Shown here in pieces: positions 47,758 through 56,767 of a DNA stretch of 64,000 nucleotides (position 1 is the stretch's first letter; each line of letters opens with the position of its first letter). The notes under the pieces are model-generated. The model was not told where the DNA came from and did no database searches. It was given only the letters and a program-made list of their open reading frames with translations. The translations under genes and the position numbers were made by a program. The DNA is from Nannocystis pusilla (GTDB lineage: Bacteria > Myxococcota_A > Polyangia > Nannocystales > Nannocystaceae). The stretch covers positions 8,099,168 to 8,163,167 of the forward strand of contig NZ_JAPNKE010000002.1 of NCBI RefSeq assembly GCF_026626665.1, in the 5' to 3' direction.

Positions 47758-48739
47758 GTGCTGCGACTCCCGGCAGGTGCTGCGTGATCACCGAGGTCGG
47801 GATCCTCGGCTTCGGGCACGCCGTGCCCGACACGATCCGTCACAACGACGATCCGCTGTTCGCGGCGCTGCCGCCTGCCGGGCCGTTCACCGGCTTCCGC
47901 GAGCGGCGGGTGCTGGCCGCGGGCGAGCGCGTCGAGGCGCTCGGCGTGCGCGCGGCCCAGGCGGCGCTCGCGGACGCCGGCGTTCCCGCGACCGCGATCG
48001 ATCGCCTGTACGGCGCAGTCTCGCCGGCCGAGCACCTGCTGCCGAGCGGTCTGTTCGCGCTGCACGCCGAGCTCGGTCTGCGCCGCGACGCGACCGTGGT
48101 GCCGATCCACTCCGAGTTCACCAACTTCGTGGTCGCGCTGACGAGCGCGTGCGAGGCGGTCGCGGCCGGCCGCTGCGAGCGCGCCCTGGTCGTCGCGGCG
48201 GCCGGCTGGAGCCGCCTGGTCGACTACGCCGACGCCGGGGCCTTCGGCATCGGCGACGGCGCCGGCGCGGTGGTGGTCGGCCGCGGCGGCCTGTTCCGCT
48301 TCGTCGACGAGCTCGGCGAGACCCACAGCGAGCTGCGCGAGGCGATGACGGTGCAGGTCCGCCGACCGCGGAGCGCCGCCGAGGGCACCGACCCGCGGCC
48401 CACCTACGTGTTCGAGGCCCCCGCCCGCCGCGTCTACGCCGAGCTGGGGACCGCGGCCCCGTCGCGGCTGTGGAGCGGCCTGCTCGCGCGCCACGGGCTG
48501 TCGCCGGCCGAGGTCGCGCTCGTCACCCACCAGCCCAACCGCCCCGCGCTGGACGCCTGGCAGCGCGAGCTCGGCCCGGCCGAGCTGCCGAGCGTGGTCG
48601 AGACGCTCGGCAACTGCACCCTGGCGACCGCGGCGATCGTCCTGTCGCTGCACGCGCGCGCGCTGCAGAGCCGCCACCTCGTGCTCATGGGTCTCGGCTG
48701 CGGTCAGAACTTCTCCGCGCTGCTGCTGCGCGCGCGTGA
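47754..48739 (+). CDS. KAS III-like (FabH-like) ketoacyl synthase
   Basis: A 3-oxoacyl-ACP synthase III fold protein that should condense an acyl-CoA with a malonyl or keto nucleophile. The C-H-N triad is visible: Cys in TSACEAVAAG, His in VTHQPNRP and Asn in LGNCTLATAAI; the loop FGIGDGAGAVVV precedes the second half. GTG 47754 overlaps the TPP-enzyme stop (GTGA), so the two are translationally coupled. The expected end SALLLRA plus stop is in another frame at 48737-48739; in the main frame the gene runs on over the GNAT gene, which I regard as a one-base break. A non-fatty-acid, specialised-metabolite role is likely. Confidence 0.8.
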
Positions 48740-48861
48740 CCGGCCAGAACGCTGTTGCGCGCGACCGGGCGACCCGAGGATCCGCCTCGCGCCGGCTCGC
48801 CGTCACGCGGCTCGCTGCAAGCGTCAGTCGGCCGCGTGCCGCGTGTTACCGTGCTGCGGTC

Positions 48862-49410
48862 ATGAGAGCCCCGCACGACACGCTGACCTCCGAGCGCCTG
48901 GTGCTGCGCCGTTACACCGCCGACGACCTCGACCTGCTGGTGCGCCTGCATGGCGACCCTCGGGTCATGCAATTCGCCGGCGGCGTCTACGACCGGGCCC
49001 GGACCGAGGCGATGCTGCGCGAGCGGATCCTCGCCTACTACGATCGGCACCCCGGCCTCGGCATCTGGCTCACCAGCGAGCGAGCCACCGGCGAGCCGGT
49101 CGGCATGCACTTATTAAATCATGTCCGCGACGACACGGTGATCCAGGTCGGCTACCTGCTCTACCCCGAGTACTGGGGCCGGGGCTACGCCACCGAGATG
49201 GCCGCGCGCCTGCTGCGTTACGGCTTCGCCGAGCTCGGGCTGCCGCAGATCTCCGCGATCACCGACCTGCCGCACGTCGACTCGCAGCGCGTGCTGCTCA
49301 AGGTCGGCCTCCGCCGCGACGGCGAGCGCCACTTCCCCGCCTACGGCAGCGACCCGCTGGCCTTCTTCACCCGGGACGCCGCCAGCTGGCTCGCCGAGCA
49401 CCCGGCGTGA
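48862..49410 (+). CDS. GNAT-family N-acetyltransferase
   Basis: A 182-residue acetyl-CoA-dependent acyltransferase of the RimJ/RimL type. Motif A (VGYLLYPEYWGRGYATEMAARLL) carries the R/Q-x-x-G-x-G/A acetyl-CoA loop, flanked by LVLRRYTADDLDLLVRL and the C-terminal DSQRVLLKVGLRRDGE region. It probably acetylates an amino group on a protein or small molecule. ATG 48862. A half copy of the repeat (CATGTCC near 49120) with TTATTAAAT encodes LLNHV. It is separated from the KAS III gene by about 120 bases, so may not be part of that operon. Confidence 0.88.
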   Translation: MRAPHDTLTSERLVLRRYTADDLDLLVRLHGDPRVMQFAGGVYDRARTEAMLRERILAYYDRHPGLGIWLTSERATGEPVGMHLLNHVRDDTVIQVGYLLYPEYWGRGYATEMAARLLRYGFAELGLPQISAITDLPHVDSQRVLLKVGLRRDGERHFPAYGSDPLAFFTRDAASWLAEHPA

Positions 49411-49432
49411 TCCGGGCGCCTGGCGTTTGGAG

Positions 49433-49450
49433 CATGCCCGATCGGACATG
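49433..49450. repeat. Dispersed hairpin repeat copy (one arm mismatch)
   Basis: CATGCCC, loop GATC, GGACATG; 22 bases after the GNAT stop. Confidence 0.65.
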
Positions 49451-49615
49451 TCGTCAAAACCGGCGGCCCGCGGCGCGCGAGCGAGGCCGCGGGCCGATCG
49501 GCCGCCCGTTTCCTCGCGCGAATTCGTCGGCCGGACCGCAGCGTCCCGGCCTCCCCACAATCATCGCCGCGCGGCGCCGGCCAATCACCGCACCGTCCCT
49601 GCGGTGATTCGCCGC

Positions 49616-49963
49616 TCAGGCCTTGGGCCCGAACACCTTGAGGTATTCGTCGCGGTGCTTGCCGTCGAGCAGGGCCAGCGAGCTGTCGGAGTCGTCCTGG
49701 TGGTGGACCGCGTAGCCGGCGTCCTTGAGCGCGCGCAGGTGGCGGCGGACCGCCTCTGCATCGATCTGGAACACCTTGCCGATCTCCTCGGCGTCGCAGA
49801 TCACGCGCGGCGCCTTGGCCGGGCCCTTGCGGTTGCGGTAGGTCGCGGCCAGGTTCGCGTCGACGAACGTCCACAGGTACGCGAGCACGACCTTGGCGCC
49901 CGGCGACAGCGGGTCACCCTCGGCGGAGGTCGCGGAGAACAGCTCTCGGGGCATCTCGGCCAT
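49616..49963 (-). CDS. Winged-helix-like small protein
   Basis: A 115-residue cytosolic protein. An N-terminal helical segment (SPGAKVVLAYLWTFVDANLA) is followed by a likely winged helix (CDAEEIGKVFQIDAEAVRRH, then LRALKDAGYAVHHQDDSD), compatible with a MarR/GntR-like DNA-binding core. No effector domain. It converges on the GNAT gene. The DNA-binding idea is from the helix pattern only. Confidence 0.65.
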   Translation of the reverse strand: MAEMPRELFSATSAEGDPLSPGAKVVLAYLWTFVDANLAATYRNRKGPAKAPRVICDAEEIGKVFQIDAEAVRRHLRALKDAGYAVHHQDDSDSSLALLDGKHRDEYLKVFGPKA

Positions 49964-50150
49964 GCAGTGATTGCGGGCTAACGCGATCGGCGCTGGGCGT
50001 CAAGTTAGAAGTCGAAACGTTGTACGGCCAACTCTGGAGTGAATACCACCTGCGCGGAATCGCTCTTCGCACGTGAGCGGCCTCTTTGGGGGCGATCGGC
50101 CGGCCGGCGCCGGCGTCTGCGGGCGCGCCAATCATGGCACTCTGAACCGG

Positions 50151-50672
50151 GTGTTGATCGCGCTCTCGGGGCTCCCTGGCGTCGGCAAGACCACCCTCGC
50201 GCGGGCTCTGGCCGCGCGCCTCGGCGGCGTCCACCTGCGCATCGACACCATCGAGCAGGCGCTGGTGCGCGACGGTCTGCCGCTCGCGGACCTCGGCGGT
50301 CGCGGCTACGCCGTCGCCCGCGCGCTCGCCGGCGATCTGCTCGCCGGCGGCTTCACCGTCGTCGCCGACGCGGTCAATCCGCTCGCCGCCACCCGCACCG
50401 CCTGGCACGACCTCGCCCGCGCCGCCGGCGTCGTCTGCTGCGACGTCGAGGTCGTCTGCGGCGATCGCCGCGAGCACCGGCGCCGCGTCGAGACCCGCCT
50501 GGCCGACATCCCCGGCCACGTCCTGCCGACCTGGCGCGACGTCGAGGCGCGGGAGTTCGAGCCCTGGCAGGCCGCGCCGCGGGTCGTCGTCGACACCGCG
50601 CAGCTCGGCGACGCCGCCGCCGTCGAGCAGGTCGTCGCCGCGCTCGGGCTCGACGCATACGGACTGTCGTGA
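50151..50672 (+). CDS. P-loop kinase-like protein
   Basis: A 173-residue ATP-binding protein with Walker A GLPGVGKTTLARALAARLG immediately after the start, and an overall order (HLRIDTIEQAL, VVADAVNPLAATR, RREHRRRVETRLADIPG) resembling the small nucleoside/antibiotic kinase or zeta-toxin-like P-loop kinases. The substrate-side Asp is in RIDTIE. GTG 50151 is preferred because the family starts two or three residues before Walker A; the frame is open to 50073. Target unknown; no antitoxin-like gene is next to it. Confidence 0.8.
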   Translation: MLIALSGLPGVGKTTLARALAARLGGVHLRIDTIEQALVRDGLPLADLGGRGYAVARALAGDLLAGGFTVVADAVNPLAATRTAWHDLARAAGVVCCDVEVVCGDRREHRRRVETRLADIPGHVLPTWRDVEAREFEPWQAAPRVVVDTAQLGDAAAVEQVVAALGLDAYGLS

Positions 50673-51103
50673 GCGCCGCTCGCAATGTGCGTACCGGCGG
50701 CGCTGTCGACATTGCGTGGTCTCGTCATTCGCGGCGCCGCGCCCGATTTCGCGCATCGCAGTTCGGCCGGCTCCTTTCGCGCGCCTGGTGACACCGGAAC
50801 TCCGCGCGGGCTGTCGCGGCGGGGCGACCTCGGGCCGGGCCCGAGAGCGGGGCGTTCGCCGGCGGGATTTGCCTTGACTGCGACGGCGGCCCGGGTAGCC
50901 TCACAGAAATGCCACTTAACTTCTTCTTACTGACAGTTCGTATGGCGGTCTCGCGGGCGCTCGAGCGATCGCGTGCCTGAGCGACGCAGCGGCCCCGCGA
51001 CCGCGCCGGCGTGGGACCTCGAAGCTGCGCTCGCCGCGAATCGGCGCACCTGACTTGACTTGACTTTGCCTGCGGTTTTTTCGCCGCGGACTCGCTGACC
51101 GCC
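50673..51103. other. Intergenic gap with a promoter
   Basis: About 430 bases. A sigma-70-like pair, TTGACT (50874-50879) and TAGCCT (50896-50901) with 16 bases between, precedes a 23-codon frame (50909-50980, MPLNFFLLTVRMAV). TTGACT recurs as an overlapping run near 51055. This may be the long leader of the sulfatase-PhoD gene. Confidence 0.45.
50874..50901 (+). promoter_or_regulatory. Putative sigma-70 promoter upstream of the phosphatase fusion gene
   Basis: TTGACT - 16 bases - TAGCCT; the -10 element is imperfect. It points at the large gene at 51104 with a leader of about 195 bases. Confidence 0.4.
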
Positions 51104-54100
51104 ATGCTATCTATCGCCGAGACGACCTCGAAGTACCGATTTTCGGCATCGCTCGCCACCGCCGTGGCGCTCGCCTGCCTCGTCGCCCCCGACGCCCTGA
51201 GCTCGCCGCGGCTCGGGCTGTTCTTGTTCGGCGGCGCCGCCTTCCTCGTCGCCGGCTTCGTCGTCCTCGACCTGGTCGGCGCCGTGCTGCCGGCGGGCGG
51301 GCTGACCGTCCGCCGCCTGCGCCGGGTCGCGGCGCTGATCATGACCGCCCCGCTGCTGCTGCTGACCGCGCTGATCCTCGGCCTCCAGTCGCCCGCGGCC
51401 CTGACCGTCGCGCTGCCCGCCGGCCTCGTGTTCGCGGCCGCCGTCGTGGTCGCCGTCGAGCGCCTGGCCCCGCGCCTCGGCGCCCCGGAGGACCCGCGCT
51501 TCTGGCTCGCCACCGCCGTCGCCGCCGTCCAGCTGGTCGCCCTGTTCCTCTACGTACATGTCTCCGAGGACACCTTCGCGGTGGTCCGCGAGGGCACCGA
51601 GCGCCTGCACGCCGTGCTCTGGTTCGGCACCTGGGCCGCCTCGCTGGCGCTGCTGCTGCCGTGGGGCGCGCGCGTGGCCAGCCGGGTCGGCGTCGCCCCG
51701 CGCTCGCGCTGGTGGGCCGCCTGGAGCGGCCTGGCGGCGCTGGTCGGCCTCGGCTTCATGTTCGCCGACCGCCGCTTCATGGTCGGCCTCTACCCCGCGG
51801 TCCACCTGTGGCTGCAGCTCGTCGCGGTCCTCAGCCTCGACGCCGCCCTGAGCCGCGGCCTCGCCCAGCTCCAGCTCGAGCGCTGGCGCGTCGCCCCCAC
51901 CACCATCCGCAAGCTCGCGCGCGCCGGCGGCCTCGCCCTCGGCCTCGTCGCCGCCGCCGCCGCCGGCTTCGCCGTGGTCGCCTTCGGCGGCTACGTCAGC
52001 GACCGGGGCTTCCGCGCCCAGGTCGGCGACTCGACGGTCGGCACCTCGATGATGCGTTACCTGCGGCGCGGCGAGGGCCGCACCCGCGGCCACCTCAAAG
52101 AGCTCGACCACCCGCTCTACCACGACGTCGAGGCCCCGAAGAACGACTGGAACATCATCCTGATCAGCGTCGACGCCCTCCGCGCCGACGCCCTGCCCGA
52201 CCCCGACGACGCCGACAAGAGCGCCGCCCCCCGCCTGTCCGCGCTCGCGGCCCAGTGCGCCGATTTCCGCCGCGCCTACGCCCCCGGCTCGCGCACCGCG
52301 ATCGGCATGGGCGCCTTGATGCTCGGCCGCTACAGCGCCCACATTCAATGGGACCTGTGGATGTGGGACGGCAAATTGATCAATCCCAACAAGGCCACCG
52401 CCGCCGACATCCGCAGCCTCACCAACGGCGTGCAATACACCACGATCCCGCAGATCCCGCCCGAGGGCAACCTGGCCCAGCGGATGAAGGGCGCCGGCCT
52501 GCGCACGCTCGCGACCCCGTGGGACGGCTACAGCCGGTTCTTCCGCAAGGACGCCGGCTTCGACCCCGGCTTCGACGAATACACCGACTTCAACACCATG
52601 AGCTTCCGCGAGCCGGCCAGCCCCAAGGTCCTGCCGCTGGCGCTGAAGCAGATCGACAAGGCCAAGGGCAAGCGGTTCTTCCAGTGGATCCACCTGTTCG
52701 ACCCGCACGAGTCGCACGGCGACCGCGAGGCCTACGCCGAGCTCGTGCAGACGATGGACGGGGCGCTCGGCGAGTTCATCGACGGCCTCGAGCAACGCGG
52801 CCTGCGCGACAAGACGGCGATCTTCCTGGTCGCCGACCACGGCGAGGCGCTCGGCGACCACCGTAACAACACCCACGGCACCTCGCTGTACGAGGAGCAG
52901 GTGCGCGTGCCGATGATGATGTGCCTGCCCGGCCGCGGCGGCCAGGTGTTCCGCCAGCCGGTGTCGACGCTCGACGCCACCGCCACCATGCTCGCCCTCG
53001 CCGGCGGCGACCTCACCGGCATCGACGGCGTCAACCTGCTGCCGCTGATCGAGGACGGCACCTACCCCGCGGAGCGGCCGGTGTTCACCGAGCTGCACCG
53101 CTACATGTCGAACCAGGCCCAGCGCACCACCGACATGCAGGCGGTCGTCCACGGCCGCTGGAAGCTGATCCGCGACCTCAAGAACGACACCGCCCAGCTG
53201 TTCGACCTCGAGAACGACCCCAAGGAGGAGCAGAGCGCGCTGTCCGTCCGCCCCGACGTCGCCGACGACCTCGAGGACCTGCTCGACGCCCTCAACTCGG
53301 AGCGCGCCAAACCCAAGCCGCCCAAGCCGCTGTTCGCCGCCAAGCCGGCCGCCTTCGAGGTCGGCCAGGACTCGGTCCTCCTGTGGGCCCGCTCGACCCT
53401 GCCGGCGCCGATCCACTTCGAGCTGGCCAAGAACGCCAGGTTCAAGGACGCGCTCGAGACCACCGCCAAGGAGGTCACCGCCGAGGGCGACCACATCCGC
53501 CTCGTCGACGTCACCGGCCTCAACCCGGGCACCCGCTACTGGTACCGCGCCGTCCTCACCCACGAGGGCGAGCGCCTCGTCAGCGACACCGCCAGCTTCA
53601 CCACCGCGCCCGACAAGCCGCGCAACGTCAAGATCGCCTGGAGCGCCGACCTGCTGGCCGACAACGCCCCGTTCCAGATCTTCGCCCCGCTCAAGCGCGA
53701 GAAGCCCGACGTGTTCCTGATGCTCGGCGACACCATGTACGCCGACATCCCGAAGAAGAACAAGGGCAAGGACCTCAAGACCTACCGCGCCCGCCACAAG
53801 CTGGTCCGCCGCGACGAGGCCCTGCAGTCGTTCCTCGCCTCGACCGCGACCGCCGCGATCTGGGACGACCACGAGATCAGCAACAACGCCCACCGCGAGA
53901 CCGAGAACCTCGCCGTCGCCCGCCAGGTGTTCCGCGAACAGTGGCCGGTGCGCAGCGCCGACCCCGACGACGTCGGCCTCTACCGCTCGTTCCGCCCGGC
54001 CCCGCAGGTCGAGGTGTTCATGCTCGACGTCCGCAGCTTCCGCGACCTGCCCGGCGCCGGCAAGACCATGCTCGGCGAGGCGCAGAAGGAGTGGCTCGTC

Positions 54101-54622
54101 ACCGCGCTGAAGTCGTCGACCGCGCGCACCAAGCTGGTCGTCTCCAGCGTGCCGATGTTCGTCCCGTTCGGCAAGGACAGCTGGCACGCCTACCCGGAGG
54201 AGCGCGACGAGCTGCGCACCGTGTTCGCCAGCGAGCCCCCGGGCACGGTGATCGTCCTGTCCGGCGACTACCACCTCGCGTGGCATATCGTCGACGGCGA
54301 GACGGGGATCCACGAGCTCATCGCCGGCCCGCTCGACGCCTGGGTGTTCGAGGACATGCTGCCCCAGCACGTCACCGACGTGGCCGAGCACGGCGGCTTC
54401 GCCATCATCGACGGCCCCAACTACGGGGTGCTGGAGGTCAAGCAGGACGGCTCGGTCGTGGCCCGCTACCACGACGACAAGGGCAAGCAGAAGTACCGCA
54501 CGGTCCTGAGCGGCGCGGCGGAGGTGCCCGGGCCGGACCCGGCCGAGCAGCCCACCACCGCGCCCGCGCGGGCCGTCACCGGGTCTTCTTCAGCTTCGGC
54601 AAGCACTGCCCCGCGACGCTGA
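51104..54622 (+). CDS. Membrane sulfatase-like / PhoD phosphatase fusion
   Basis: A 1172-residue protein joining two unrelated hydrolase folds. Residues 1-300 hold about seven membrane helices. Residues 345-690 are an alkaline-phosphatase-superfamily domain of sulfatase/LTA-synthase type: NIILISVDALRAD (metal Asp), SRTAIGMGALMLGRYS (nucleophile region without the sulfatase Cys), FLVADHGEALGDH and NNTHGTSLYEEQVRVP. From about 745 a PhoD-like module follows: an FN3-like beta domain (LVDVTGLNPGTRYWYRAVL), then FLMLGDTMYAD, WDDHEISNNAH, MLDVRSFRD and VLSGDYHLAWH. The active sites should face the periplasm. The end overlaps the convergent MACPF-like gene by 47 bases. A hairpin copy is in frame at 51556 (HVSEDT). 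Confidence 0.88.
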   Translation: MLSIAETTSKYRFSASLATAVALACLVAPDALSSPRLGLFLFGGAAFLVAGFVVLDLVGAVLPAGGLTVRRLRRVAALIMTAPLLLLTALILGLQSPAALTVALPAGLVFAAAVVVAVERLAPRLGAPEDPRFWLATAVAAVQLVALFLYVHVSEDTFAVVREGTERLHAVLWFGTWAASLALLLPWGARVASRVGVAPRSRWWAAWSGLAALVGLGFMFADRRFMVGLYPAVHLWLQLVAVLSLDAALSRGLAQLQLERWRVAPTTIRKLARAGGLALGLVAAAAAGFAVVAFGGYVSDRGFRAQVGDSTVGTSMMRYLRRGEGRTRGHLKELDHPLYHDVEAPKNDWNIILISVDALRADALPDPDDADKSAAPRLSALAAQCADFRRAYAPGSRTAIGMGALMLGRYSAHIQWDLWMWDGKLINPNKATAADIRSLTNGVQYTTIPQIPPEGNLAQRMKGAGLRTLATPWDGYSRFFRKDAGFDPGFDEYTDFNTMSFREPASPKVLPLALKQIDKAKGKRFFQWIHLFDPHESHGDREAYAELVQTMDGALGEFIDGLEQRGLRDKTAIFLVADHGEALGDHRNNTHGTSLYEEQVRVPMMMCLPGRGGQVFRQPVSTLDATATMLALAGGDLTGIDGVNLLPLIEDGTYPAERPVFTELHRYMSNQAQRTTDMQAVVHGRWKLIRDLKNDTAQLFDLENDPKEEQSALSVRPDVADDLEDLLDALNSERAKPKPPKPLFAAKPAAFEVGQDSVLLWARSTLPAPIHFELAKNARFKDALETTAKEVTAEGDHIRLVDVTGLNPGTRYWYRAVLTHEGERLVSDTASFTTAPDKPRNVKIAWSADLLADNAPFQIFAPLKREKPDVFLMLGDTMYADIPKKNKGKDLKTYRARHKLVRRDEALQSFLASTATAAIWDDHEISNNAHRETENLAVARQVFREQWPVRSADPDDVGLYRSFRPAPQVEVFMLDVRSFRDLPGAGKTMLGEAQKEWLVTALKSSTARTKLVVSSVPMFVPFGKDSWHAYPEERDELRTVFASEPPGTVIVLSGDYHLAWHIVDGETGIHELIAGPLDAWVFEDMLPQHVTDVAEHGGFAIIDGPNYGVLEVKQDGSVVARYHDDKGKQKYRTVLSGAAEVPGPDPAEQPTTAPARAVTGSSSASASTAPRR
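51556..51572. repeat. Dispersed hairpin repeat copy inside a gene
   Basis: ACATGTC, TCCGA, GGACA; encodes HVSEDT in a membrane segment loop. Confidence 0.55.
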
Positions 54623-56600
54623 CGAGGCCCTCGGCGCAGCGCGAGGCCTTGGCCACCACGGCGGTCGTCGGCCTTATCAGCTTGCGCAGGGCGTTGCTGC
54701 GCTGCATCGTCGGCTTGATGAGCGGCGTCAGCTTCTTGACGTCGGTCTGCTTGGGCGCGACCCAGCCGTCGGCGACGACGTCCTGGCGATTGACGAGGTC
54801 GAGGGGGATCGATCTCAGGTCGATCGACTGGCAGCCGATCATCGGGGTGTCGTTGCCGGAGCTCGAGTCGACCGTGCACTTCATCGAGGTCAGCACGCCG
54901 CGGCTGTTCTTGTTGAACGTCTCGGTGCGCGGGTCCTCGCCGGTCTTGCCGCTGAGCATGCCGTGGTACTTGATGTTCTGGAGCCCCGCGACGCAGTCGT
55001 CGTAGGCCTTCTTGTTGATCACCTTCAGCGGCGCGCAGACCGCCCCGACGTCGGGGCTCACGAACTCGGACTTCACGCCGGTGCCCGCGTACGAGCACTG
55101 GGCCAGCGTCTCGCCCGGCGACGGCGCCGCCAGGTCGAACACCGACGTCTTCAGCGTGGTCTCGAAGGTGGTGTGGTCGGCCTTCGACTCCTCCATCCGG
55201 ATCTTCAGCGTCGACAGCAGCTTGCGCACGTCGAGCGGGTCGCCGCCCGTGTGGTCGGACTTGAACGTCAGGTTGGCGCTGAAGTTGACCGGCCCGCCGC
55301 CCATCTCGCGGTCGCCCTTGGTGTTGCTGAACTGACCCGTGGTGGTCGCCAGCGCCTGCCTCAGCTTGCTCTGGATCGCGTCGCCGGCGTCGCGCGCGGC
55401 GTAGCACTCCGACACGTAGCGCATCGGGAATTGGTCGTACTCGGCGACCACGAAGTCCTCGAAGTCCTTCCACGTGTTGTACAGCGACTCGCAGGCCGGC
55501 TTGCCCGTCCAGTCGACGTCGCAGTCGCGCGCCCGGTTGCGCATGTCGGCGAGCTGGGCCTGGTAGAAGGTCCGGCGCGACTTGATGTAGGCGATCCGAG
55601 CGTCGCGCTTGGCCGGCGTGGTCCCGAGCGCGAACAGCTTGGCGTTCTGGATCATGAAGTCCGAGTCGTCGATCAGCGCGGTCAGACCCCAGGCCGCCTC
55701 GGCCAGCTTCGTCAGCTTCTGCTCCGAGGTCAGCGGGGCCAGCGGGTTGCCCACCGGCCAGTTGGCGACGATGTCCTCGTACGGCACCGCCATCAGCTTG
55801 AACGTCTGCTTGGCCCCGTTCTGGCCGGGGAAGGCCTGCACCTGCTGCAGGAACTGGTCGACCGACAAGCTGGCGCTGTTCGTCCCGCTCGAGGTCACGT
55901 GGATCTCGAGGTCCTGGGTGTTGCTGGCCTGCTTGAGCTTGTTGATCGTGCTGACGCCGACCTCGGCGTTCATGGTCGCGTACTCGACCCCGATCACCCC
56001 GCTGGCCGCCAGCTTGCTCTCCGTCAGGGTGTCGCGCACCGACAGCTGGACGGTGCCGAAGAACCACCGGCCCTTCTGCTCGCCGATCACGATGTAGTCG
56101 CCGCACTGGGCGCGGAACGCCGGGGTGCCGACCATCGCCAGGTACTCGGGCTTGAGGTTGATGTCGCCGGCGACGAACTTCATCGGCTCGACGTTGTGAT
56201 ACTTGGCGAGGATCGTGTGCGTATTGAAGTTGGTCTTGGTCGTCTGGAAGAAGTCGACCTTCGAGCTGGCGTTGGCGCTGACGAGCCCCATCGACGCCGA
56301 GAACTTGGTATTGACGGCCAGGTTCATCTCGTCGGCCAGCTGCAGATTGGAGATGATCGAGCTGAACTTGAACTCGTCGCCGCTCGCGCCCGAGCCGTCG
56401 AGCAGGCCGTTGCCGAACTGCACACACTGGCGCAGCACGAATTCGCGGCTGATGCTGTTGTAGCCGTATCCGCGGCCCGTGAGCGTCTTCGGCGGCTCGA
56501 GCTCGAGGTACTGATCGGCCGCGAGACCCGTCTGCGCCACGCCTAGGGTCAGAAGACCGCAAGTCACACCCGCCAGCCGCTGCCTGGTTCCACTTCGCAT
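54576..56600 (-). CDS. Secreted MACPF-like protein
   Basis: A 674-residue exported protein. ATG 56600 follows a strong AAGGAG site and gives a signal peptide ending in AQTGLAADQ. Residues 25-330 show the pattern of the membrane attack complex/perforin superfamily: a strand/helix block (SIISNLQLADEMNLAVNTKF), FRAQCGDYIVIGEQKGRWFF (corresponding to the Y-G-T-H-Y-V segment), an STINKLKQASNTQDLEIHV region and SASLSVDQFLQQVQAFP. The rest contains paired Cys (CDVDWTGKPAC, CYAARDAGD, CSYAG). Such proteins form pores or bind membranes; a role in predation is an inference. The signature is divergent, so the family call is moderate. Divergent partner: the beta-helix lipoprotein. Confidence 0.6.
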   Translation of the reverse strand: MRSGTRQRLAGVTCGLLTLGVAQTGLAADQYLELEPPKTLTGRGYGYNSISREFVLRQCVQFGNGLLDGSGASGDEFKFSSIISNLQLADEMNLAVNTKFSASMGLVSANASSKVDFFQTTKTNFNTHTILAKYHNVEPMKFVAGDINLKPEYLAMVGTPAFRAQCGDYIVIGEQKGRWFFGTVQLSVRDTLTESKLAASGVIGVEYATMNAEVGVSTINKLKQASNTQDLEIHVTSSGTNSASLSVDQFLQQVQAFPGQNGAKQTFKLMAVPYEDIVANWPVGNPLAPLTSEQKLTKLAEAAWGLTALIDDSDFMIQNAKLFALGTTPAKRDARIAYIKSRRTFYQAQLADMRNRARDCDVDWTGKPACESLYNTWKDFEDFVVAEYDQFPMRYVSECYAARDAGDAIQSKLRQALATTTGQFSNTKGDREMGGGPVNFSANLTFKSDHTGGDPLDVRKLLSTLKIRMEESKADHTTFETTLKTSVFDLAAPSPGETLAQCSYAGTGVKSEFVSPDVGAVCAPLKVINKKAYDDCVAGLQNIKYHGMLSGKTGEDPRTETFNKNSRGVLTSMKCTVDSSSGNDTPMIGCQSIDLRSIPLDLVNRQDVVADGWVAPKQTDVKKLTPLIKPTMQRSNALRKLIRPTTAVVAKASRCAEGLVSVAGQCLPKLKKTR

Positions 56601-56767
56601 CGTCCACTCCTTGTGCGCTCCGGCAAGCGACCGCGCCCGAGGGCCAGTGCCCCCGGTGTTCGCAATCGGCTGGGAACGCGTCGACACAAAGTGATCGTCG
56701 AGGCGAAAACAATTGCGACGATCTGCACGAGCGAGCTCGCCCGCGCAGGCGTGATACGATCGCCCGC

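Noticed and set aside
51107..54472. 1121-codon minus-strand frame opposite the sulfatase-PhoD gene
   Set aside because: Low-complexity composition; every motif lies on the plus strand.
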